DNA of 11,855 bases from an uncultured Lachnospiraceae bacterium (GCA_910577765.1 CAJTOV010000115.1:1-11855); one strand, 5' to 3'; counted from the first letter of the stretch, positions 5,445 through 11,855 are shown. Notes: a model not told the origin generated them from the sequence alone. Made by a program: numbers and translations.

Positions 5445-7046
5445 TTATTCTGCCGGCCTGTACCGGGCTGCCACAGCCTCTGCCACCTTCACCCCGTCCA
5501 TGGCGGCCGAGGTGATGCCGCCGGCGTATCCGGCGCCTTCCCCGCAGGGATACAGTCCCAGTACCCGGCTCTCAAAGGCATCCCCCCTGGGAATCCGCAC
5601 CGGGGAGGAGGTCCGGCTTTCCACTCCGGCCAGCACCGCGTCCGGCCGGTCAAATCCCCGGATTACCTGGCCGAAATGCCCCATGGCCTCCAGCAGGGAA
5701 CTGCTTAAGGCCTTAGGCAGCAGTTCCCGCAGATTGGCCATTTCCCAGGCCCCCCGGGTCTCCGGCTTCACATCCCCCAGGCTCTGTCCCAGCCGGTTCT
5801 CCTGAAAATCTTCAAGAATCTGGACCGGAATCCTGCCGCCGCAGGCCTGGTAAGCCAGCCGCTCCAGCCGTCTCTGGAATTCCACCCCTGCCAAAGGCCC
5901 CTGGCCGCCGAAATCCTCCGGCCCTACGGTGACAATCAGGGCACTGTTGGCATTTTCCCCGGAACGGGCATGGTAGCTCATGCCGTTGACCGCCAGCAGC
6001 CCGGGCTCGGAGGATGCATTGACCACATAGCCTCCCGGACACATGCAGAAGGAATACACCCCCCGCCCGTTTCCGGTCTGGCAGGTCAGCTTGTAGCTGG
6101 CCGCCCCCGGCTCCCCGGGCTGTGCCGTGCCGTACTGGGCCAGATTGACCATCTCCTGGGGATGCTGGATGCGCAGGCCCACGGCAAATGCCTTCTGTTC
6201 CACCGGAATCCCCCGGTCCACCAGCATCCCGAAGGTGTCCCTGGCACTGTGCCCTATGGCCAGAACCACCACACCGGCAGGAAGAAATTCCTGCTTCCCG
6301 GCCTGCTCCGTCACCACCCCCCGGACCTTCCCGTCTTCCACTGCCAGATCGGTTACCTGGCAGCCGAAGGTTACGGTGCCTCCCAGGCGGATGATTTCCT
6401 GGCGGATCTGTTTTACAATTCCCCCCAGCACATCGGTTCCGATGTGGGGCTTATTCTGGTAAAGAATGGCCGGGTCTGCCCCGAATTCCACCAGGGTCTT
6501 TAATACCAGCCGGTTCCGGCCCACAGGGTCCTTCACCAGGGTATTCAGCTTTCCGTCGGAAAATGTCCCTGCACCGCCTTCCCCGAACTGCACATTGGAC
6601 CGGACGTCCAGCTCTCCGGTGGCCCAGAACCGGTCCACCTGCTGCCGCCGCACATCCACATCCGCCCCCCGCTCCAGGATCACCGGACCATACCCGGCCC
6701 TGGCCAGCATCAGTCCGCAGAACAGCCCTGCGGGACCTGCCCCCACGATCACAGGCGGCGCCTTAAGAAGCCCTTTTCCCGGCTCCGGGAATCCATAGCC
6801 CTGCTCCCGGACCAGGGTCACCTGGGGGTTCTTTAACTTATGTACCAGTTCCCCTTCCCGTGCCGTCTCCACATCCACCGTATAGGTGTAATACAGTTCC
6901 GGCTTCTTTCTGGCATCCACCGACTGTTTCCGGATTTCGAGACACCGGAGCTTTTCCGGGGCTGTCTTAAGAATCCTGGCTGCCTTCTTTTTCAGTTCTT
7001 CCGGGCCGTGTCCCACCGGCAGCTTCACCTGGCTGATCCGTATCAT
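5445..7046 (-). CDS. FAD-dependent dehydrogenase of the COG2509 type
   Basis: A 533-residue uncharacterised flavoprotein. Residues 1-90 form an N-terminal domain typical of this family (ISQVKLPVGHGPEELKKKAA, later YYTYTVDV). The FAD-binding Rossmann motif is VIVGAGPAGLFCGLMLARAG (99-118) with the dinucleotide acceptor ILERG near 123-127. NVQFGEGGAGTFSDGKLNT near 155-173 is a family signature, and the C-terminal FAD contact block is CGEGAGYAGGITSAAMDG near 505-522. Substrate and electron partner are unknown. The frame is open to 7097, but the ATG at 7046 is preceded by AGGAGG at 6 nt and yields the expected MIRISQVKLP. It overlaps the stop of the preceding HI0933-type flavoprotein by 4 nt (ATGA), so both are probably made by coupled translation. 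It is followed by proB after 70 nt. Confidence 0.9.
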   Translation of the reverse strand: MIRISQVKLPVGHGPEELKKKAARILKTAPEKLRCLEIRKQSVDARKKPELYYTYTVDVETAREGELVHKLKNPQVTLVREQGYGFPEPGKGLLKAPPVIVGAGPAGLFCGLMLARAGYGPVILERGADVDVRRQQVDRFWATGELDVRSNVQFGEGGAGTFSDGKLNTLVKDPVGRNRLVLKTLVEFGADPAILYQNKPHIGTDVLGGIVKQIRQEIIRLGGTVTFGCQVTDLAVEDGKVRGVVTEQAGKQEFLPAGVVVLAIGHSARDTFGMLVDRGIPVEQKAFAVGLRIQHPQEMVNLAQYGTAQPGEPGAASYKLTCQTGNGRGVYSFCMCPGGYVVNASSEPGLLAVNGMSYHARSGENANSALIVTVGPEDFGGQGPLAGVEFQRRLERLAYQACGGRIPVQILEDFQENRLGQSLGDVKPETRGAWEMANLRELLPKALSSSLLEAMGHFGQVIRGFDRPDAVLAGVESRTSSPVRIPRGDAFESRVLGLYPCGEGAGYAGGITSAAMDGVKVAEAVAARYRPAE

Positions 7047-8329
7047 ACCCCACCTCCTGCGTGGCGGCCTGCCACATATCCGCTGGACCAGGCCCACTGC
7101 AAATTGTATCCCCCGCAGATGCCGTCCACATCCAGAATCTCACCGGCCAGATAAAGCCCCGGCACCAGCCTGGATTCCATGGTATCCCCATTGACTTCCC
7201 GGGTATCTATGCCGCCGCAGCATACCTGGGCCTTGTCAAAGGAACTGGTCTTTGTCACCGTCACACGGAAGGCCTTGAGACTTCCGTCAAACCGCCTCCA
7301 GCTTCCTTCCGGGATCTCCTCCACCTGCCGGTCCAGGGTAATTCCTGCTTCCCGCAGAAGCCCTGCCGACAGCTTCTTATGAAGCACCCCGTTCATCAGC
7401 TCCCCTGCCTTCCTGTATGGAAACTGCTTCCGTCTGGCGTCCATCCAGCCTTCCAGCTCCCTCTTGTCCCAGGAAGGGAAGAAATCCACCACAGCCTCCA
7501 CCTTCTTCCCCTGTTCCAGGGCCCGGGAAGCAAACCGGCTTACCTGGAAGGTGGGAATCCCGGAAATCCCGTAATCCGTAAGCTGTAATTCCCCTGTATC
7601 CTCTGCCAGGGCCTTTCCGTCTGCCCGGACCGTCACCTGTGCCTGACAGCGGACCCCGGCCACCTGCTTAAAGATCTTCCCGGCGCAGTGAAGCTGCACC
7701 AGGGCCGGAAGGGGCGGGATGATCCTGTGGCCCAGCCTTTCTGCCAGCTCATATCCGCTGCCGTCAGACCCGGTGGCCGGCGCGGCCTTGGACCCGGCAG
7801 CCAGCACCAGGGCATCTGCCCGGAAACAGCTCCTGTCCGTCTCCACCCGGAAGCCTCCGGCCGCCGGATTCCGGGACGGCTCCCGGCGCTCTGCCTGCTC
7901 CGGCTTCCGAAACGGTTCCTGCCGCCCAGTCTTCCGGACCGAACAGCCGGTCTCCACCCGGACCCCCAGGGCCTTCAGCTCCAGCACCAGGGCATCCAGC
8001 ACAGCCGATGCCTGCTCGGAAAAAGGATACACATATCCATTCCTGTCCCTGGTCAGAATCCCCAGCCCTTCAAAAAACTTCAGGGTATCCGCAACCGGAA
8101 AATGCCCGGTTACCTGCTGTACAAACCCGGGCTGGGAACACCGGTAGCAGCCAGGGTCCTGGTAAAGGTTGGTCAGGTTGCACCTGCCGTTGCCGGTGGA
8201 AAGAATCTTCTTTCCCAGTGTGTCTTTATGTTCCAGAACCGTCACCCGGGCCCCCTGTCTGGCCGCCGCAATGGCTGCCGCCATGCCTGAGGCCCCGCCG
8301 CCTATGATCACTACCTGCCGTTTTCCCAC
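7043..8329 (-). CDS. HI0933/YhiN-family FAD-binding oxidoreductase (aminoacetone oxidase family)
   Basis: A flavoprotein of 428 residues; the family is usually about 400-420. The N-terminal FAD motif VVIIGGGASGMAAAIAAA (6-23) is followed by the HI0933 signature KKILSTGNGRCNLTN (40-54). The C-terminal block AGEILDVDGICGGYNLQWAW (395-414) closes the FAD site. Its physiological substrate is not established; some relatives are annotated as aminoacetone oxidases or as acting on RNA bases, neither of which can be judged here. The open frame runs back to 8431, but GTG at 8329 is the start: GGGAGG lies 6 nt ahead and the protein begins MGKRQVVIIGGG exactly at the Rossmann fold. An extra loop of about 24 residues (136-159) made of two imperfect 12-residue units rich in R, E and P accounts for the added length. 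Its leader is highly structured and it appears to head an operon. Confidence 0.92.
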   Translation of the reverse strand: MGKRQVVIIGGGASGMAAAIAAARQGARVTVLEHKDTLGKKILSTGNGRCNLTNLYQDPGCYRCSQPGFVQQVTGHFPVADTLKFFEGLGILTRDRNGYVYPFSEQASAVLDALVLELKALGVRVETGCSVRKTGRQEPFRKPEQAERREPSRNPAAGGFRVETDRSCFRADALVLAAGSKAAPATGSDGSGYELAERLGHRIIPPLPALVQLHCAGKIFKQVAGVRCQAQVTVRADGKALAEDTGELQLTDYGISGIPTFQVSRFASRALEQGKKVEAVVDFFPSWDKRELEGWMDARRKQFPYRKAGELMNGVLHKKLSAGLLREAGITLDRQVEEIPEGSWRRFDGSLKAFRVTVTKTSSFDKAQVCCGGIDTREVNGDTMESRLVPGLYLAGEILDVDGICGGYNLQWAWSSGYVAGRHAGGGV

Positions 8330-8351
8330 TGTGTGCCTCCCGGTCCGTCTG

Positions 8352-8394
8352 GTACATGGCTGCACCAGTTCCCGGGACTGGTACAGCCATGTAC
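8352..8394 (-). promoter_or_regulatory. Long hairpin in the 5' leader of the flavoprotein operon
   Basis: Bases 8352-8362 pair with 8384-8394 (11 bp), and 8364-8369 pair with 8377-8382 (6 bp). The single position between them (8363/8383) is a G-U wobble in the minus-strand RNA but a mismatch on the other strand, suggesting the minus transcript is the functional form. The result is an 18-bp stem capped by CCCGGGA. It ends about 10 nt before GGGAGG (8341-8336), the Shine-Dalgarno of the HI0933-type gene. Loop-side UCCCGG (8377-8372) is complementary to CCGGGA (8343-8338), so a pseudoknot could hide the ribosome site. No T-run follows, so it is not a terminator. I do not recognise it as a known riboswitch class. 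Confidence 0.6.
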
Positions 8395-8403
8395 TGGTTC
8401 TCT

Positions 8404-8426
8404 GCTGCGGTTGTCCTTGCCGCAGC
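8404..8426 (-). promoter_or_regulatory. Second leader stem-loop upstream of the flavoprotein operon
   Basis: GCTGCGG (8404-8410) pairs perfectly with CCGCAGC (8420-8426) around a 9-base loop. It is the first structure downstream of the predicted transcription start (about 8437) and precedes the larger hairpin by 9 nt. Confidence 0.5.
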
Positions 8427-8443
8427 CGCAAATGTCTTTTCCT

Positions 8444-8472
8444 ATTGTAGCCGGATTTGCCATGGTTTTCAA
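8444..8472 (-). promoter_or_regulatory. Sigma-A-type promoter for the flavoprotein-proBA operon
   Basis: On the minus strand TTGAAA (8472-8467) is followed by a 17-bp spacer and TACAAT (8449-8444), a strong match to the -35/-10 consensus. Transcription would start near 8437, giving a leader of about 108 nt with two hairpins before the GTG start at 8329. This placement separates the downstream oxidoreductase/proline operon from the phoH-ybeY group. Confidence 0.65.
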
Positions 8473-8485
8473 GTGTTATTTTCCC

Positions 8486-8648
8486 AGTACTTCCTTACGG
8501 AAATTCCAGTGAATAAAGCACCCGCTGCCTACGCCCTCTGCACGCATGCAAAGCTAGCCGTAGGCACCACTACGCCGTCGCTTTGCAGACGCACAGATGC
8601 CGCAGACATCTGGCACTTTATTCACCGTTATTTCCGCAATGCAGTACT
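8486..8648. repeat. 163-bp structured element with 33-bp imperfect terminal inverted repeats (MITE-like)
   Basis: The outer 33 bases at each end (8486-8518 and 8616-8648) are inverted copies matching at 27 of 33 positions; both begin AGTACT and share GTGAATAAAG at the inner edge. The interior holds nested structure: GCAAAGC (8548-8554) with GCTTTGC (8580-8586) enclosing CGTAG (8559-8563) with CTACG (8570-8574); CAGATGCC (8594-8601) with GACATCTG (8605-8612); and TGCCTACG (8526-8533) with CGTAGGCA (8559-8566), which competes with the first set. TCCC flanks the unit on both sides (8482-8485, 8651-8654), a very weak hint of target duplication. There is no plausible gene inside. It lies 7 bases past a stop codon and just ahead of a promoter. 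It could be a miniature transposable or repetitive element or a structured RNA. Confidence 0.65.
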
Positions 8649-8654
8649 AGTCCC

Positions 8655-9086
8655 TTAACTGGTATATGACTCCAGATAATGAAACACCTCCATCATATCC
8701 GGGAACCAGATGCCTTCCCGCAGCCGTCCCTGCTCCCTGGACGGGAAATCCGTAATGGGAATATGGGTATACAGGCAGATGGTCTTCTTATCCTTGGCAA
8801 ATACCAGCAGAAACCCGTCCTCGGATACCAGGTAAAATACTTCCTGGTCCCGGGTTTCCGTTTTTTTCTCCTCCGCCTCCACAGGGGTCCCCTGGCTTCC
8901 GGTCTTATGCTCCACCTTCTGCTGGCTGACCACCTCCCGGGTCTCCACCTGGGCCGGAACCGTCATTTCCTCCTGGGCCTGGGTCCGCAGCATCCTGCTT
9001 CTGTGGCGGGCGGTCCCAAAGCCTGCCGCCAGACACACCACACTGGTCACCAAAAACAACAAAAAACAGATACGATATCTCTTCAT
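8655..9086 (-). CDS. Membrane-anchored protein with possible BofC-type C-terminal domain
   Basis: A 143-residue protein with a basic N-terminus and one hydrophobic segment at about 6-24 (ICFLLFLVTSVVCLAAGFG), consistent with an uncleaved anchor or signal peptide; Cys18 lacks a lipobox context. Residues 28-82 are a charged, Gln/Glu/Thr-rich linker. Residues 83-143 form a compact domain (VFYLVSEDGFLLVF at 83-96, then an acidic helix ending HYLESYTS) that resembles the C-terminal domain of BofC, the forespore-secreted inhibitor of the SigK checkpoint in Bacillus. That assignment is from remembered pattern and is tentative. The start ATG at 9086 has GGAGGA 8 nt upstream; the frame is open to 9137 but without a better site. 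It follows the DUF3048 lipoprotein gene by 138 nt. It would face the outside of the membrane or the intermembrane space of a forespore. Confidence 0.75.
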   Translation of the reverse strand: MKRYRICFLLFLVTSVVCLAAGFGTARHRSRMLRTQAQEEMTVPAQVETREVVSQQKVEHKTGSQGTPVEAEEKKTETRDQEVFYLVSEDGFLLVFAKDKKTICLYTHIPITDFPSREQGRLREGIWFPDMMEVFHYLESYTS

Positions 9087-9147
9087 AGTAGAATTCCTCC
9101 ATATACTTAGAGATAGTATCTGCTTTTTCTGCCACATTTATACATGC

Positions 9148-9209
9148 AGGCCGGACAGGTCCTCTCCCCTGCCCGTGACAGCGCTCCTGCCAGGCGTCCT
9201 GACCGGCCT
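9148..9209. repeat. Inverted repeat in the DUF3048 to BofC-like intergenic region
   Basis: AGGCCGGACAGG (9148-9159) and CCTGACCGGCCT (9198-9209) are inverted copies matching at 11 of 12 positions, separated by 38 bases. It starts 16 nt after the DUF3048 stop codon. No T-run follows on the minus strand, so it is at best a processing or partial-termination structure between the two genes. Confidence 0.45.
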
Positions 9210-9224
9210 TCCTGAACCTGCCTG

Positions 9225-10394
9225 CTACTGGATCTCCGTCTTCTGGAAATCCCCTGTAGACATGATACATACCCAGGTCTTCCCGGGATTTAAGACAATC
9301 TCCTCCCCGTCAGGTCCATAGTAATGGGTGACGCCGAACTCTCCGTCCTTCTTCCAGGTGACATTCTCCGCCTTTCCGTTGGTAATATAATATCCCCAGG
9401 AATCGTCGTGGACATTGATGTTCCGGTACTGGGTGGTGGCATAAAAGCCGTCGGGACAGTACTGGATCAGAATATTCTTCACCGTAATGGGTCCCTCGCT
9501 TCCCTTATGTACACTGCCGTACTGGTACCGGTGGTAGAGACCGTCCTCCGGGTTGTACTCAAACCAGGGCTGGCTGTAGGGATAGCCAGGGGTCACTTTG
9601 GAAGCATTCATGACCCCTTCCCCCTCCAGCTCCACCGGCCTGTCTTTCCCGGCAAACAGGTAATGGCCCTCATAGGACGTATCATACTCCTGGGAATAGC
9701 CCAGGGCCTCCATGGCCTTCTGGAGCTTCTCAAAGCTGGCATAGGCATTGTGGGGGCGCTTCCGGTCCGAGGAACGGAAGAAGGCATTGCCGCCCAGGCC
9801 CTCGATGCCGTTGATATTGTCCACATTTTTCAGATAAGGCTTTGCAAAGGTGCTCTGTCCGAAATGGGCGTAGATAGCATCAAACTCCCTGGCAAAGTAG
9901 GTATAATAGGTCCGGCAGCTCCGCACCGACCCGATCCGGTCCAGATCATCGTAATCCTCCATAATGGCCATGTACCGGTTCATGGTGCCCTCCACCTGGG
10001 CCTCGTACACCACCCCGGCCCGGTTGATTCCGTACTGGGGCAGGGCCTCCTTGTCGTTGCTCATCATAATGGCCAGGGGCCTGCGGTTGCCCTGGCCCAC
10101 CGGCACCATCTCCCCGGTAAGATAACTGCGGATCATGCCGTCCACCTCCACCCGTTCTTCCGGTTCCGTCTCCGGCTCCGTGGCTTCCGTCTCCGGCTCA
10201 ATGCGGATGGTCTCCGGTTCCGTCTCAATGGTAATGTCTGCCGGCGGTTCCGTCTCCGGAAGGGTGATATGCTGGTCTGAGGATGCCTCTTTGGCACAGC
10301 CCCACAGAACCACTGCTGCCAGAAGAAGCGCCCACAGGACCCGTCCCCATTTCCCCCTTGTTCCAGATCCTCCGACGCTTCCCTGTCCTCTCAT
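9225..10394 (-). CDS. DUF3048 (YerB-like) lipoprotein
   Basis: A 389-residue secreted lipoprotein. After a basic start, a hydrophobic segment (LWALLLAAVVLWGC, 20-33) ends in the lipobox LWGC, so Cys33 would be acylated and the protein anchored on the outer face of the membrane. Residues 45-80 are a low-complexity linker of repeated Glu-Pro-Glu-Thr. The DUF3048 domain follows: RPLAIMMSND (105-114), GVVYEAQVEGTMNRYMAI (127-144), RIGSVRSCR (153-161), YAHFGQS (175-181), then a C-terminal DUF3048_C part (QPWFEYNPEDGLYHR, NILIQYCPDG, GKTWVCIMSTGDF). The role of the family is unknown; Bacillus YerB is the best-known member. Its ATG overlaps the ybeY stop (ATGA), with AAAGGG 9 nt ahead, so translation is probably coupled to ybeY. 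Confidence 0.93.
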   Translation of the reverse strand: MRGQGSVGGSGTRGKWGRVLWALLLAAVVLWGCAKEASSDQHITLPETEPPADITIETEPETIRIEPETEATEPETEPEERVEVDGMIRSYLTGEMVPVGQGNRRPLAIMMSNDKEALPQYGINRAGVVYEAQVEGTMNRYMAIMEDYDDLDRIGSVRSCRTYYTYFAREFDAIYAHFGQSTFAKPYLKNVDNINGIEGLGGNAFFRSSDRKRPHNAYASFEKLQKAMEALGYSQEYDTSYEGHYLFAGKDRPVELEGEGVMNASKVTPGYPYSQPWFEYNPEDGLYHRYQYGSVHKGSEGPITVKNILIQYCPDGFYATTQYRNINVHDDSWGYYITNGKAENVTWKKDGEFGVTHYYGPDGEEIVLNPGKTWVCIMSTGDFQKTEIQ

Positions 10395-10888
10395 CTGTGA
10401 TAACCCTTTCCCGATAATATATCGTCCTGCCTCTGCTCCATCCGCAGCCGCTCCTGCTCGTCCATATGGTCATAGCCGCACAGATGCAGCATGCTGTGGG
10501 CAATGAGAAACGCCAGCTCCCGCTCCCTGGAATGGCCGTAGGCCTCTGCCTGCTCCATCACCTTCTCCACCGAGACCATAATGTCTCCCAGAACCAGCTC
10601 CCCGGTCTCCGGGTCAAAACAGTCCTCCACATGGTCCTCCACATGGCTGAAATCCGACTCTGCCTTAAAGTCAATCATAGGAAAGGACAGCACATCCGTA
10701 GGCGCATCCGTCTGGCGGCACTGGCGGTTCACCTCCCGGATGGCGGCATTGTCCGTAAGAATCACGCTGACCTCCGCCTCATAGGGGCAGCTCTCATACT
10801 CCAGAACCGCCAGAACCACGTCCTCCACGATCTGCTTCCAGGCAATGTCCAGCAATATCCCGGTCTCGTATTCTGTGTGTATGGTCAT
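10391..10888 (-). CDS. ybeY: Endoribonuclease YbeY (rRNA maturation factor)
   Basis: Zinc metalloprotein required for 16S rRNA 3'-end maturation and ribosome quality control. It has 165 residues, as expected. The zinc-binding signature is AHSMLHLCGYDHMD (130-143), giving His131, His135 and His141 as ligands; TDVLSFP (64-70) and LGDIMVS (100-106) are also typical. The open frame continues upstream inside phoH to 10990, but the ATG at 10888, with ACAGG upstream, gives the normal N-terminus MTIHTEYETG and leaves a 4-nt gap to the phoH stop. phoH-ybeY adjacency is a conserved bacterial arrangement and supports both calls. The stop codon overlaps the start of the DUF3048 gene. Confidence 0.97.
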   Translation of the reverse strand: MTIHTEYETGILLDIAWKQIVEDVVLAVLEYESCPYEAEVSVILTDNAAIREVNRQCRQTDAPTDVLSFPMIDFKAESDFSHVEDHVEDCFDPETGELVLGDIMVSVEKVMEQAEAYGHSRERELAFLIAHSMLHLCGYDHMDEQERLRMEQRQDDILSGKGYHR

Positions 10889-10892
10889 AGTC

Positions 10893-11855
10893 TTACCTGT
10901 CCCTTCCCCGGGGCCGTCTGGCCCGCTCCCGGACCATGGGCTTTCCCTTTTTCTCTTCCTTTTTCTCAAAATCATCGTAAGCCTGGACAATCTTCTGAAC
11001 CAGCGGGTGGCGGACCACGTCGCTGCTGGTCAGGGTACAGAACCCGATATCCTCGATCTTATGAAGCACCCGCATGGCCATGTCAAGGCCGGACACCGCA
11101 TCCCCCGGCAGGTCCTTCTGGGTCTTGTCCCCGGTGACAATCACCTTGGAGCCAAAGCCGATCCGGGTCAGGAACATCTTCATCTGGGCCGGAGTGGTAT
11201 TCTGGGCCTCGTCCAGGATAATGTAGGCGTTGTCCAGGGTCCGCCCCCGCATGTAGGCCAGGGGCGCCACCTCAATAAGCCCCTTTTCCGAATTGTGCAG
11301 GAAGCTCTCCGCCCCCATAATCTGGTACAAGGCATCGTAAAGAGGCCGCAGGTAGGGATCAATCTTGCTTTGCAGATCCCCTGGCAGAAAGCCCAGCTTC
11401 TCTCCTGCCTCAATGGCCGGACGGGTGAGAATGATCCGGTTCACTTCCCCGCTTTTAAAGGCCTGGATGGCCATGGCCATAGCCAGGTAGGTCTTGCCGG
11501 TACCCGCAGGGCCGATGCCGAAGACGATCATCTTTTTGCGGATGGTATCCACATAGTTCTTCTGTCCCAGGGTCTTGGGCTTCACCGGCCTGCCGTTAAT
11601 GGTACGGCAGATAATGTCCCGGTCAATCTCCAGGATCTCCTGGTCCGATTCGGTAAATGACAAGGACAGCGCATAGTCCACGTTCTGCTGGGCGATTGAA
11701 TTGCCCCGCTTCGACAGCTCCACCAGGGTGTTGAACACACTTTTGGCCTTCTGGACCATCTGCTCCGGCCCGATCACCTTTAAAACCCCGTCTCTGGATA
11801 TCATTGTTACCCGCAGGGTTCTCTCGATTTTTTTCAAATATCCGTCAAACTGGCC
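10893..11855 (-). CDS. phoH: PhoH family ATPase (PhoH/PhoL), 5' end outside the window
   Basis: Cytoplasmic P-loop ATPase associated with RNA metabolism. The 320 visible codons contain Walker A GPAGTGKT (visible residues 115-122), LTRPAIEAGEKLGFLPGDLQ, and Walker B IILDEAQN (212-219), followed by FGSKVIVTGDKTQKDLP, the family hallmark. The N-terminal part (VTMISRDGVLKVIG) is the usual KH-like segment. The C-terminus is a short basic tail rich in Arg and Lys. The frame stays open to the right edge: ahead of the TTG at 11837 lie codons for GQFDGY, which continue the conserved N-terminus, and no ribosome site is seen, so the true start lies beyond 11855. It is the first gene seen of the phoH-ybeY-DUF3048 group. 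Confidence 0.96.
   Translation of the reverse strand, partial: GQFDGYLKKIERTLRVTMISRDGVLKVIGPEQMVQKAKSVFNTLVELSKRGNSIAQQNVDYALSLSFTESDQEILEIDRDIICRTINGRPVKPKTLGQKNYVDTIRKKMIVFGIGPAGTGKTYLAMAMAIQAFKSGEVNRIILTRPAIEAGEKLGFLPGDLQSKIDPYLRPLYDALYQIMGAESFLHNSEKGLIEVAPLAYMRGRTLDNAYIILDEAQNTTPAQMKMFLTRIGFGSKVIVTGDKTQKDLPGDAVSGLDMAMRVLHKIEDIGFCTLTSSDVVRHPLVQKIVQAYDDFEKKEEKKGKPMVRERARRPRGRDR

Noticed and set aside
8486..8648. The inverted-repeat element as an intrinsic terminator or tRNA-like gene
   Set aside because: Neither strand has a T-run after the outer stem, and no cloverleaf with T-loop or anticodon arm can be drawn.
8356..8658. 100-codon plus-strand open frame across the 8330-8654 intergenic region
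   Set aside because: It runs through the leader hairpins, the promoter and the inverted-repeat element, has no ribosome site and no recognisable protein features.
9324..10280. 318-codon plus-strand open frame opposite the DUF3048 gene
   Set aside because: It mirrors the real gene, including a VAL/HG-rich pattern and a C-terminal arginine/leucine repeat that is just the complement of the Glu-Pro-Thr linker.
10889..10990. Longer N-terminus for YbeY
   Set aside because: The upstream 34 codons overlap the end of phoH in another frame and give a low-complexity basic stretch absent from YbeY proteins.
1..11855. CRISPR arrays, rRNA, tRNA, insertion sequences, phage or toxin-antitoxin genes
   Set aside because: No regularly spaced repeats, transposase, integrase, or typical RNA-gene motifs were found in reading either strand.

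Overview
The window reads as chromosomal DNA from a GC-rich, anaerobic, spore-forming Firmicute of the Clostridia, most likely a Lachnospiraceae-type gut bacterium. This rests on the gene content (clostridial PhoH-YbeY pair, DUF3048 lipoprotein, DUF896, two Firmicute-type FAD oxidoreductases), strong AGGAGG-type ribosome binding sites and protein wording. No marker gene fixes the species. All eleven genes lie on the minus strand, so transcription runs from the right end to the left.

Right block (11855 to 8655): phoH (5' end outside the window), ybeY, a DUF3048/YerB-like lipoprotein and a small membrane-anchored protein with a possible BofC-type C-terminal domain. The first three are tightly packed (4-nt gap, then an ATGA overlap) and look like one operon. 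PhoH and YbeY belong to RNA metabolism and ribosome maturation; the two envelope proteins are poorly characterised.

Centre (8654 to 8330): 325 bases without a gene, but full of structure. There is a 163-bp element with 33-bp imperfect terminal inverted repeats and several internal hairpins. Next come a good sigma-A-type promoter and a leader of about 108 nt. The leader holds two hairpins, and the loop of the larger one is complementary to the downstream Shine-Dalgarno region.

Middle block (8329 to 2394): two different FAD-dependent oxidoreductases sharing an ATGA overlap (HI0933/YhiN type, then COG2509 type). These are followed by proB, a DUF896 protein, 5-formyltetrahydrofolate cyclo-ligase and proA. 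ProB and ProA are the first two enzymes of proline synthesis from glutamate; here they are split by two unrelated genes, and ProB lacks the C-terminal PUA domain.

Left block (2346 to 1): a LacI-family repressor and a YiaK-like 2,3-diketo-L-gulonate reductase. The reductase has its own promoter (TTGCAA, 17 bp, TATGAT), with two overlapping 12-bp palindromes with CG-containing centres on its -35/spacer region. This is a clear candidate operator for the adjacent LacI protein. A perfect 13-bp stem lies just downstream of the reductase.

Most of the window is ordinary core metabolism. I see no convincing new defence, mobile or biosynthetic system. The observations most worth checking are the 8486-8648 inverted-repeat element, the structured leader at 8336-8437, the paired uncharacterised flavoproteins and the LacI/YiaK regulatory unit.
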